Source: Cephalotus follicularis (Eukaryota; Streptophyta; Magnoliopsida; Oxalidales; Cephalotaceae). Taken from it: a DNA stretch of 64,000 bases. The translations under genes were made by a program, and so were the position numbers. The notes under the pieces are model-generated. The model was not told the DNA's origin, made no database searches, and saw nothing but the letters and a program-made list of their open reading frames with translations. Location: the NCBI GenBank assembly GCA_001972305.1, contig BDDD01000114.1, positions 453,271 to 517,270 on the forward strand, given 5' to 3'. Shown piece after piece: positions 34,845 to 46,203 of this stretch. Numbering within the stretch: position 1 is the stretch's first letter; each line of letters begins with the position of its first letter.

Positions 34845-35959
34845 GATTATTATTGTCGTCTTCGCAAAGCACTGCATGACCTCAAACAAGCATCCCGAGC
34901 TTGGTTTGCCAAATTCAATTCTGTAATTCAAACCCTTAATTTCAATCCAAGCTTTCATGATTCTACATTGTTCATTTGTCGCCCCGACAAGGTGTCATTC
35001 TTATTTTACTTTATATGGATGATATGATTATTAATGGAGATGACATTTCAAGTATTGAACATCTAAAACAGTTTCTCAGCAAAAAGTTTGAAATGAAGGA
35101 TATCGGTACTCTCGACTATTTTCTTGGCCTTCTTTTGGATATCATCTTTCTTAGGCAAAATATGCCTCAAATCTTCTGTCAAGGGCTAGTCTCACTAACA
35201 ATGAAACTGCTGAATCACCCTTGGAAGCTAATGTTCATATTAATTCAACAAATGGGGAAACCCTTCAGGATTCAACTCATTACAGGCAACTCGTCGGGAG
35301 CTTGGTTTATCTCACGTCACCTAACCTGACATTGCCTATGTTTTGCACTATGTTAGTCAATTCATGTCTGCACCTCGATATGTCCATTATGCTGCAATTC
35401 TCCACATCCTCGGATATATTAAAAGAACTCTCTTTCATGGCTTACACTATTCCTTCAACTCAACTCTATAGTTGTCCGCTTATTCCGATACAGATTGGGG
35501 AGGAGATCCTACTGATCGTCGATCTACAGCGAGCTTTTGTTTCTTTCTTAGCGGTTCTTTTATTTCATGGCGAAGCAAGAAACAAATACAATTTCTTGAT
35601 CGGCCATGGAGAAGAATATCGAGCTCTTGCAGACACTACTTCTTAGTTACTATGGCTACGTTGGTTGCTACAAGATATGGGAATCAAATTTAACTCTACC
35701 ACTCCTATACATTGTGACAGTCAAAGTGCAACACAAATAATGCACAACAATGTCTTTCATGAACGGACTAACCATATCAAGGTTGATTGTCATCTCACCC
35801 GTCAACATCTTGTCCAAGGCACCCTTAAATTGATTTCTGTCTCCTCAACAAACCAAAAAGCTGATATCTTTATGAAGCCCTTCTCTATTCGAGATTTCCA
35901 ATGCTTATGTTCTAAACTCAATTTGGCTTCAAGTTTACTACCTTGAGTTTGAGGGGGAA
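34845..35959 (+). pseudogene. Ty1/copia reverse transcriptase-RNase H remnant
   Basis: Plus-strand fragments in changing frames show LHDLKQASRAWFAKF, then ILLYMDDMIINGDDISSIEHLKQF (RT catalytic MDD). These are followed by THYRQLVGSLVYLT, then AYSDTDWGGDPTDRRSTASFC and SFISWRSKKQ (RNase H). The last fragment shows HCDSQSATQIMHNNVFHERTNHIKVD near 35710-35800. Frameshifts and stops are frequent. A purine tract TTTGAGGGGGAA (35948-35959) leads directly into an LTR start at 35960. Confidence 0.88.
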
Positions 35960-36050
35960 TGTTACAACAGTAGATTTAATATTAGCTATTATAATTGTAG
36001 ATTTGATATTAGTTGTATCATTTACATATCAATGCATTGAATGTATATCA

Positions 36051-38582
36051 TGTCAAGCCCCGAACCACGGGAGAACCCCACGGTAGGACACGTGACAGGT
36101 CCGTCCATACGAGTCATCTTTATACATAGCATAATACCCAAATTACGCTATAAATTAAAACTTTAATACACAATTATGCATGTGTAAACAATCATTCGAA
36201 TACTTGCATAGATGAACCCAAATATACATAACATGTCCTACATGTCTGAAGCACTGCCACAAATCGGCAGCTCAATACAACTAAAAAACAACAAATCTCT
36301 TATACAACAAGGTATGATAAAGGAAACTGCACTACAACTCGAAATCCTGCTCTGCAAATCGTCCCATCTCACGTCGAGTCGTCCTCAACACTCATCCCTA
36401 AAATGTTGTGCCCATTTCAAGAATGGGTCAGTCAAACACAACTATGTAGACAATACTATATGCAATGAAGTGAGTAGATATATACAGATATATGCATGGC
36501 AAGTGAAATGCATGAATACCAATTGTGGACAACGTAAGTACATCAACCGTCCCTAAGCGGTAATATACTTAACGAGTCATAATCATATAAAAGACCATAG
36601 GCTTGCAGACACTCTATAAGTCAATCCATAACCATCCATAGGTACAAACAATCCATAAGGTCTGAGTACTACTCAGGGATGGCAACGGGTCGGTTATGGT
36701 ACGGGTTTCTTTGTACCCGTACTTGACCCGAGTAAGGACAATTGAACCCGAACTCGACCCGACCCGCTAGCATAGTTTTAATTTTAATTTTAATTATAAT
36801 ATATATCAAAATATTAGAAAATAACATTAAATAACTGTTAAAAACATATATAGTAATAATAAAATATTAAATATAGTAAATTTATTATATGACGGGGCAG
36901 GTTTGGTTCGGGTACGAGTTAATTGCAATATTACCATACCTGCCCCTATTGTGCGGGTTCGGTTTGGGTATCCACGGGTACGAGTGAAATTACCATCCCT
37001 AGTACCACTCTACCCCTCAGGCCCGAGATAGTACACCCACTGTCTACCTACCTTTTCAGGGTCGTAGCCGAGTGGGGACGAGATAACACTGACTACATCA
37101 TCCATACCATAAAGCTAGTCCTAAATGGTCCTAACTCATACCATATTTCTATTGGTCCATCCATAATGCGGTGTCCCTCGTAGATTCACCCCTAAAATGG
37201 TGTCCCATTATCATCCATATAATGTGGTCTAACACCCATAACCTTCGTGACGGAAATGAAAATTATGAATGAGTTATCTTGTCAAGTCTCAACCAATAAC
37301 AAACCATAACCATAACCATATAATACTCATACCCATAACCATTTAAGTGATAGGGACCTAACCATAAAGGATCACGTGGGATCCATCCATCAAAACCATT
37401 TCCAAAACCATTTTCTATAACCATTTCTTGGTCTCTATCGAAATTAAGAAAATAATGGAGAGAAAGTCTAATTAGGATATTCGCGTCCAAACATCCCAAC
37501 TAAACTAACCTAACCATTTATTGAAAACCTCTTTAAAATCCATTTTGAAGATTGATTTGAAGATTAATTGTTTAAAGAATGATTCACATAAGTTACACGG
37601 CCTTATGGAGGCTTCTTATGAGACCCATTTGAAGGTAAAAGAGTTTGGGGTTGAAAATATGTTGTTTTGTGTAAAAACAGGGTACAAAGCACGAACACTT
37701 AAGCCATAGCATCGACAATTTGAGGTTTAAGCAAAGCGTCATCGGTTTGAGCAAAGCGTCGACAGTTTGCACAAAAGCATCGACAGTTTTACCACTCACA
37801 AAGCATCGACGTTTTTAGCCAGAGCGTTGACGGTTTGACAGTTGCAGTGAGTTCGTCAAACAGTCCGAAAATCGATTTAAAACCATTTAAAACCCATTTA
37901 AACTATTTAAAACTAGACCTAAAGGAAGCTATAACCCTTTATGGTCAATTGTAACTTAAAAACAACTTTAAAACATTGAAATTAACTCCCATATGCCCAT
38001 AATCTAGAGAGAAAGGAGATTGGGCTAAATGTCCCAAAACTCACAAATCTCTTCCTAATTTCCATACTACTCAATAATCAACCATAACAATTACCCTAAC
38101 TCATCCATCTAGTATATATACAACCATCCATAACCATATAAATATGAAAATAATTATAATATGCAAATTCAAAGTATATATGTAGAACCTACCTAAAAAC
38201 TGTTGAGAACGAAGAACAAGCTTAATTCGATGTTGGATCCTAGTTATGATCCTTCATTCAAGCTCCAAACTCCGCCACGAATCCAACAACTCCTTCCTTG
38301 CTCAATTCTATCCTCTCTCTCTAACTCACACTCTCTCTAGAACATGAGAAGAGAAATGGAAATGAAAATAGAAAGAGTGAGTTAACTTGTCTATATATAG
38401 ACTCCTTTAGGCGAAAACTTGAAAAACATACCCTAAGTTGGGTTGAACCCCCATAACCCATAAACAGACATAAAAGTGAAAAATACTATATTCTATATGC
38501 AATTAATGTCATCCATCAATACAATATTGTATAATACAGTATAAATACAAACAAGTATGGACATCTATACTCGGGGCTTACA
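36051..38582. mobile_element. Solo LTR (2.5 kb) of a gypsy-like giant-LTR element
   Basis: It starts TGTCAAGCCCCGA and ends TCGGGGCTTACA, a terminal inverted repeat beginning TG and ending CA. It has no internal coding region. Flanking 5-mers TATCA (36046-36050) and TATCC (38583-38587) match at four of five bases. It fits a solo LTR left by recombination between two LTRs, inserted into a copia LTR. It contains an hAT MITE at 36674-37001. Confidence 0.72.
36674..37001. mobile_element. hAT-type MITE (328 bp)
   Basis: The termini are CAGGGATGGCAAC and TTACCATCCCTA. They are flanked by 8-bp direct repeats GTACTACT (36666-36673) and GTACCACT (37002-37009), 7 of 8 identical. The GGGTCGG/CCCGACCC-rich ends and the AT-rich centre are typical of this widespread plant MITE type. 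Confidence 0.85.
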
Positions 38583-38650
38583 TATCCCATATATATGGGA
38601 CTCATTGTATACAGAAATATATACACATTGAATAAAACATACACCATTCT

Positions 38651-40880
38651 CACTTATTGAAACCCCAAAAAATCAAATCTACATCCCAAAAAATGCAAGA
38701 AAAAAAAACGGAGACATCAAACAAAAATCAAAAGAAAGCCAACCTCTTGGAGGAGGAGATCATTGCTCTGTGTCGTCGATTTGGAGGAGGTGATCGTTTG
38801 AAGGAGAGATGCTATTGTGGAGATCGATTTAGGGAGTCCATTTCGTCGCTGCCTAACAAAGGAGATTGATTTAGGGAGATGAATGATTGAGAAAAGAGAT
38901 CGATTTACTCAAAAGGTGAGAATGAGACGAGGGATTGAGAGAGGGAAAGAGAGAATAGATCGATTTAGAGGGCTAGGCATTGAGAGAGCCTGAGAGTTTG
39001 GACGTTAGGGATTTAGTGGGTTAATTTGTAATGGACTTACGACTTTGGGCCAGGTTAGGTAGGTGAGTTGGTGGGCCTTAGTTGAATATTAGGCTAATGG
39101 GAAATAGGTTTTAATTGGGCTTGATAGATGAATGTAAAAATAGAATTTAGAGATTTTCGAGTATTCAGGTACCCGAATACTCGAACCTCCTTATCCGAAT
39201 TATTTAAAAATATTAATCCGAATAACCGAATTACCTAAACTGAAAAAAATTCAATGTAATTAGATTCAAATTTCGGATAATTTTACACACCTCTAAAGTC
39301 AATTTGTGGAAAGAGTGTTAGACACTCGAAGCCACTTAAAGTAGTAATCCCACTATTTATCAGTGGCCCTTCACCTCCAATGGTTTTTTCACGTAAAAAT
39401 CTCCAGTGATCTTTTCAATTTATTTTTCGTTTCCATTTTATTATGCCCTTTAATTTCACGGGCTCAACCCGAGAAATATCGCAATATCAGCGTTTTTTTT
39501 TTTATCAATAGTTAGTCCACCTAAGAAAATTCTCTACGTAATCGTGGGCCATGTAAATGTCAGGGCTGCATAAGTTTTTCATCAGTCTGATTGGGTCACA
39601 TCACATGTAAGGATTTTTGTCAGATTCTTCAAAGGTCACATGTAAGGATTTTTTGTCTGTCACGTACTCACGTGTAATGATTTCGTCAGATTATTATAGG
39701 ATTCCTATAACAACACTTCAGCTCTATCCTTACCTTTTGAGGCTTTTTGCCTGCCAATATTGTGCACTGCTGGTTGGACTCCACTCATTAATTCCTGTTA
39801 CAAGCCCATTACTAAATAAATTCTAGTTGTGAACCGTAAATAACCAAGATATTCATTTGAGCTCTTTTTTTCATTTAATTTTACTTTTTATAATAAATAT
39901 CAGACGAAAGAAGATCATGAGAGAAGCAGAAGACATTTTATTTTTGTCAAAATTGGTCTCTGAGATTTTCGTGCTTTCTTTGTGAAACCTCAGATTTAGT
40001 TGTCTTAGCCAACACCAAGAAGAAGAAAAATTCTTGGCTTGAGATTGTATTTTACGATCTACTTATCCAACTAAGCTTCAATTAGCAAGTGGTTTCTTTG
40101 TTTGTTTCCAATTTAACTTCTTTTGAACAGTGCAAAGCAAATCATCCATTATAATAGTTTAACTAAAAAGTGTCTCTCGCAGTACAAAATACGCATCACA
40201 TTGAAGATAACGACGGCGCTGTCAGCATCAATGCAGGCTAAAAAGAACGGTTGCATGAATTTCTCATTTATTTGTAGTATCTCTAGTTCTTGGTGTTTGT
40301 TGCTGCTTCTTTTTGGGCCCCTAGGTTAGAGCTTTTATAATGTACGCCCAAGGAGTGGCAATTTCTCCTACTTTTCATAATGTGTGCACACAAATCAGAT
40401 ATCAGTAATTCCTAAAACTTATTATGATAAGAGCTTTATTGGTTTACAATAGCATTAACCCCAAATAAACCAGATAATTCATGGCCCATGTCAAGAGGAG
40501 TAGTCAGGCTTGAGATTGGAACACTTGCTGGCAAAATTAAATAAGTAGGGTATTATCGCCATTTCCAAATGGATTGCCTCGAGTTAAGGGTTATGACTGC
40601 CCAATTCATTTTATACATACACGTATATTTAGAACATACTTTAAAAAGCAATAAATAAGCTCCACCAAACATGGGGACAAAGAAACTAAGTTAACAAGTC
40701 AACTGGCAAAGTATTAAACTTTATATGTTCACGGCAAAAAAATCCTACCTGCGGCACATAGCAGCACACAAGATCCTCTAGGGGCGACAAACAGAGTACA
40801 ACAACATGTAATATAAGAAGCAAACAAACATTTAACAGTGCAGTACAGTGGAAGGTGGGAGAAAGTATCCAAAATGAATA
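38651..40880. other. Intergenic region; no gene supported
   Basis: 38750-39000 contains several copies of a GATCGATTTAGGGAG-like word in purine-rich DNA. 39140-39297 looks like a fragment of a MITE, ending ACACACCTCTAA, with internal CGAATACTCGAA-type words. 39300-40880 is unremarkable AT-rich sequence downstream of SMT1. No open frame with recognisable protein similarity was seen. Confidence 0.5.
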
Positions 40881-40886
40881 TTTATT
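40881..40886 (-). terminator. Polyadenylation signal AATAAA of SMT1
   Basis: The minus strand reads GAGCAATAAATATTC about 133 bases past the SMT1 stop codon at 41019-41021. Confidence 0.5.
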
Positions 40887-41018
40887 GCTCATGGAAGGCA
40901 CAAATGGTTTCAAACGACAGTGAACTTAAAAAGAGTTTGCCGCAAAGATTGGTAATTGTCACCATCCCCATTAAATTCTTACAGCTAAAGCAGCTGACAG
41001 TTAGTTTGACCTACTGCA

Positions 41019-43025
41019 TCACTGGCTCTCTGTAAGTGGTTTCCGACACAAGAAGAAATACATGGGAGTGAAAATCTCTTTCCTGAAAGACCAATTTGTG
41101 TGTTAAAGGTTAATGTGTGTGTCCAAAAGAAAATGAATCCACTCAAAACATGCAGTCTATAGTCCAAACCACTCTACAACAATGAAAAGCCATAAAGAAA
41201 AAAAAACTAGATTGATCCCAAATTCAGACTTGTATCAGCAGATATAAGCAAAGAACGGGGTAGAATAACACTCTCGTGCCCACTTTTAGACCAGATTAGA
41301 AGAAGTCAAAGCAGATAGATTTCACCTAGAGGATGGGATCTACACCCTTTGCATGCGGCAATGTGGCGGGCTAGACAATTGGTCAAGTGGAAAAGAAAAA
41401 AAATAGTATCGAAAGTGTGGGGATGAGAAATAAGACCTATAAGGTTATAACTAAAACATAACAAATAAATGGCTATTTTATGATGTGAATATAAGGATTT
41501 AAAACATGAAAGTAATATATTGTGATATAGGTATGACAAAAGACTCACCTTCCACCTTCGACCAACCCTTCTGCAGCCTTCTCTAAGAAATCTTGAACCC
41601 TTTGACTTCCCTTTGGGGCAAGTCCCACATATTCTAGGGCCTTGACCTACAAATTGAAGCTACTAATTAATACCTTGCAAAAACACACAGGAAAAAGAAC
41701 ACTTTTAAAGTCCATAAAACTATGCTAATCACCAACACAGAAAAGGCATTTATACCATGTTTTTAGTGATGAGACGTCCAATGGCTGTTAAACGGAAGCT
41801 GCTCAATGAGAAATGGTTTTTATCTAAAGGTAAATACCATGGAATAGGTGAGTCCACAGCTAAATCTTTCTCCCAGATGACCTTCATTACAAAACAAGAC
41901 ATTGCCCTTATGTCTCATTAAATCTAACAAAATATTTTCAGCATTACAATAATAGTAATAATAACAAGGGTAAAACCAATATACTAAGCTTACGTGCTTG
42001 TCGCCCCATATTTAAGCCACACTTTATATTTATAAATTCAATCCTTGTATTTGCTGTACTATCTATGTAGATCATGCAAGTAACTTTTAAGCCAATCGGA
42101 TATCTATAGATATTCTTTTGAATAAGCTAATCTCTTACTATATTTAATTAAATTTACAACGGTTAAAATTGTTATGTATACATATCAATTGTGTGCTATG
42201 TCAAGTATATTGGTTTTAAGTTAATAACAAGGGTATTGGTACTGCTATAACTATTTTTGGTTTATCTACTACTTTTCTAATTAAATTAACTTTTGTGAAC
42301 ATTGTGCTTTATGTAGAAAAGTAGTGAACGAATCAAAAACGGTAGTGGAAATACCATTTACCTAATAATAAAAATATTAACATTAATAATGATAATATGA
42401 TATAATCATTTTTTATTATCTTTATTATTTCGATATAACCTCAAATCCAGCACGTTTTAGAGCTTCCAGACATTGATTTGTCAATCGGATGTCTGGGAGG
42501 CCATCACCGATCTCAACTTCTGCCTGCATCAACAAAATGTCATAGCATCATCAATAATATCAGAGCAAGCCAACGATACACATAAACAGCAACCTTTTTA
42601 ATGTTAAGCTCTCAGACCTTAATTTGTTGATGTTCTTGATTTTGAGGATCATAGCAATCAGTCATGCACCACTCATATGCGGCAAAACATTGACCAGGCT
42701 TTAGTACTCGGTAAATTTCTTTGTAGCATCCATACTAACCAGACATAAACGAAACATAATAACAATATTAGTAAAATAGAAACACATGTGACCAGGGTTG
42801 CGTATGCATGCAATGAATGCCATAAGCCATATAACAGTAAGTATTATAAATTGACATACTGCATCTGGTGCATGGCAGGTAGCTTCAATAGCATATACTG
42901 CATCAAAGCTATTGTCAGGAAATGGCATTTGCATGAAGTCCGCCTGCAAAAAAAGGAATGATAACACATATCAAGTCCTTCCACCTACATACCCTTAAAT
43001 TATATTCTAGACTATTTTCTTACAT

Positions 43026-43070
<45 letters not shown>

Positions 43071-43111
43071 GAGAGATATATGAACAGGAAACAAGAACAT
43101 GACCTAAAATG

Positions 43112-43174
<63 letters not shown>

Positions 43175-46107
43175 TTGATGTACAGAATAAAAACAGAAGC
43201 GACAAAGTGAAAAAGCTCTCTGGAGAGAAATATGAACAAGAAACAAGAACATGACCTAAAATGCTACTAACCTTTACAAAATCGCAGGTCTGGTCCAATC
43301 CTGCAATGCGGTTTAGTTCCTGTAGAAATACATTCAGGCTATCAACTTTGAATTCAGAAAAAAATTATTGGCAAAGGATCAACTTATGATTCAAATAGTG
43401 GTTCTGCAAAGAAGCTGTGGTCTAACTCTCGGAAACAAACTTATAATTTAGAAGGAAAGTTTTTGGAATATAAAGCTCAGGGAAAGCTGACAAGAACTCA
43501 GAACTTAAAGCAGGAACTGATACCCATTCAGAAGCATAGAATCTTAAAATCACTAAGCGACAGATGTGTACCTTCCCTCTGCCTATCTGATATTCATTGT
43601 TGTTCAACCCTGTAACTGACGATGAGCTGCATCAGATCACCCAACAAACCATTATTCTCATTGATCCTCTTGGAAGTAAAAATTCTATTGCAGGAACGTC
43701 TTGAGTTCTATTACCTTTTAAGGTATCAGCATATTCATGCCAATAACAATAGTTAAAACTCTAGGACAATCATATATCAAAGCCAGAGAGTACATTAAAC
43801 TTCACCTTAAAAACCCAGTTGGCTATCCTTTTTGTTTGATAAATTGAGTTAGAAGATTTTAAAATTATTGGTAAAAAAGCAATAGTCAATGCAACATTCA
43901 TCAATAACACTTACCCACTGTCTAACTGACTTACAATAGAAAGCGTACGGTGAAGATCTTGTTCTAGATAGATGTGAATAAAAAAAGAACTTTTACATTA
44001 GCAATATAAGCAGCAGCGGACGCAGAACTTATACTCAGTGAAGGCATTAAAGAACTATAAATATAAATAGATACTACTTCTTTAAAAAAACTCAATTGTA
44101 AACTCTGAAAATTTTCATAACAACAAATTTCTTATCAAAATTATAAACTTTTGCAAAAAAATAAAAATAAAAACAAATTTTTTTCTTCAAGTATATACAT
44201 ATTACTTGCCTCACCATAGCCTTGTCCGCATAACTTTGATATAGTCAATCCATGTTTAGAAAGTAATGACTGAAGAAATACTTTAAGTGATTTTGCAGTC
44301 ATTTCACTAACATGTACAATAACCAAGAAATCACTCATTAACATAACATTTTTTATCTACATAATGTAAATAACAATCACTTGTTCTTTGATGAACAAAT
44401 CATGAGACTCATCAATCAAAACCGCAGAGAATTCATCTCCAAAAATAGTTTCAGTGCTTTCACTCGCACAAGCATTCACAAATACTAATTAGCTTAACAA
44501 TTAGTAATCATGATAGTTCATTTTATTTTTGGGTGAAGCTTAAAGGACTAGAAATTGTTCAATAAAATGGTGATTTAATGTTAAAAAGGATTTTGAAATA
44601 TGATTTCTAAATTGTTAGAGTCAATGTGACAGGCCCACGGCCCATATCCAAAACAACAATGTTCTATTTAAAATACTTATAATACTGAAAATTAATTCAC
44701 GTCATACATGAAGTGGTTATTATTTTAATAGAGACAAATATTAATTAATTTAAAATAATAGATATAATAATTTAAAATTTTAAAGACCAGTGGGGGCAGT
44801 TGCCCCCAATTGTCACAAGCTGTGTCCGCTAAAAGAAAATCTCAAAGATTTATATCAATAAGTCGTATTATAATTCCCTATCCTAATATAATTAGAAAGC
44901 ATAATAATAGTAAACGCTACTTAAATAAGATAATTAAAATACCAATACTAGGAATCCTAAAACATTAGAAATACCTGAAAAATAAGGAAATAAAAAGAGG
45001 TAATAAAAATCTAAAAAACTGTCAAAACATCAAAAGTGACCCACGTATCTTGCATCACACACACACACACAAAGGGCGAGGCTCAAGCAATAATTTCCAT
45101 TCACCTGAATCGAGCAATTTCTCTTAATGGTCCACCAATTCCACATCCCACATCCAGCACCTACCATGGCAAATAGAAGCTTCAGTCAAAGACTCAAATT
45201 CTATGACAAACATAAGCATATCTTTTGTTATTTTTCTAAGAAAATAAAAAAAACCTTCTGTCCAGGTTTCAAGCCAAGCTGTAAAGCAAGAAAGTGCTCA
45301 TGTCGCTTGATGCTCTCTCGAAGAGACTCCCCTTTCCATCTAGAAGAATAAAAATTTTGCTCATGATTAGCTTTATCAGCCGCATTTGCAATTGCATTTT
45401 TTGGGTATGAAATGCTAAGGATAATTAAAGTGTACCTCGGCGCAAAATGGAAAGATTCCCCCCAACCAAACTCGTAAAAGCTTGTAACAAGATCATAGTA
45501 TTTATTAACCTGAAATCCACAAAAGATAACTCTTATACACTGACTATTTGGACAAGCAATCAAGAAGGCATCCAAATAGAAGATCAACAGATTCAATTCT
45601 TTATGCTGAAATGAATTTTAGGAACACTACAAATGCTTATCTTGCCTTCCAGCCATATTCATTGAAGACGAACCTGACTTATTTGTAATGAATAAAGTTG
45701 CTAGATCTAACACAAGGGTGCTATGTAGTCATATCAATCAGATAACATCATATGGAAATAACAGTAATAATAACATTGAATTTTGATTCAGAGATATTTT
45801 AAGCATTCAAATCCGATTGGAAATCCTATTACTTTTCCAAAGTTAAGAGATTCCATTTAGTTGTTCAACTTGGATTGGATCAACGGTAAGAACTAGAAAT
45901 TCAAGTTGACAACATTATGTGAATTTATTAATATAATTCGATTGTTTCTATGCATACATCAAACTATGCAATCGTTTACTTTGATCAAAGATCCAAAAAT
46001 CTTATCCAGATTTTGTAGTCCTCTTTTAATAATTCCTTATTCTTTTTCCAAATCTTTTATATGTAACTCGAATTTCTTAGAAACTTCTACACTTGACATT
46101 CAGGCAA

Positions 46108-46203
<96 letters not shown>

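Larger units (their letters stand above)
35960..38650 (+). mobile_element. 3' LTR of the copia remnant, split by a solo LTR
   Basis: The LTR begins TGTTACAACAG at 35960 right after the purine tract, runs to 36050, and resumes at 38583 (TATCCCATATATATGGG...). Its 3' end is not clear, somewhere near 38650. The 5' LTR of this copia element was not found. Confidence 0.65.

Noticed and set aside
42701..42967. 88-codon frame as a separate small methyltransferase gene
   Set aside because: It is SMT1 exon 8 read through into its introns; the spliced 13-exon model explains it fully.
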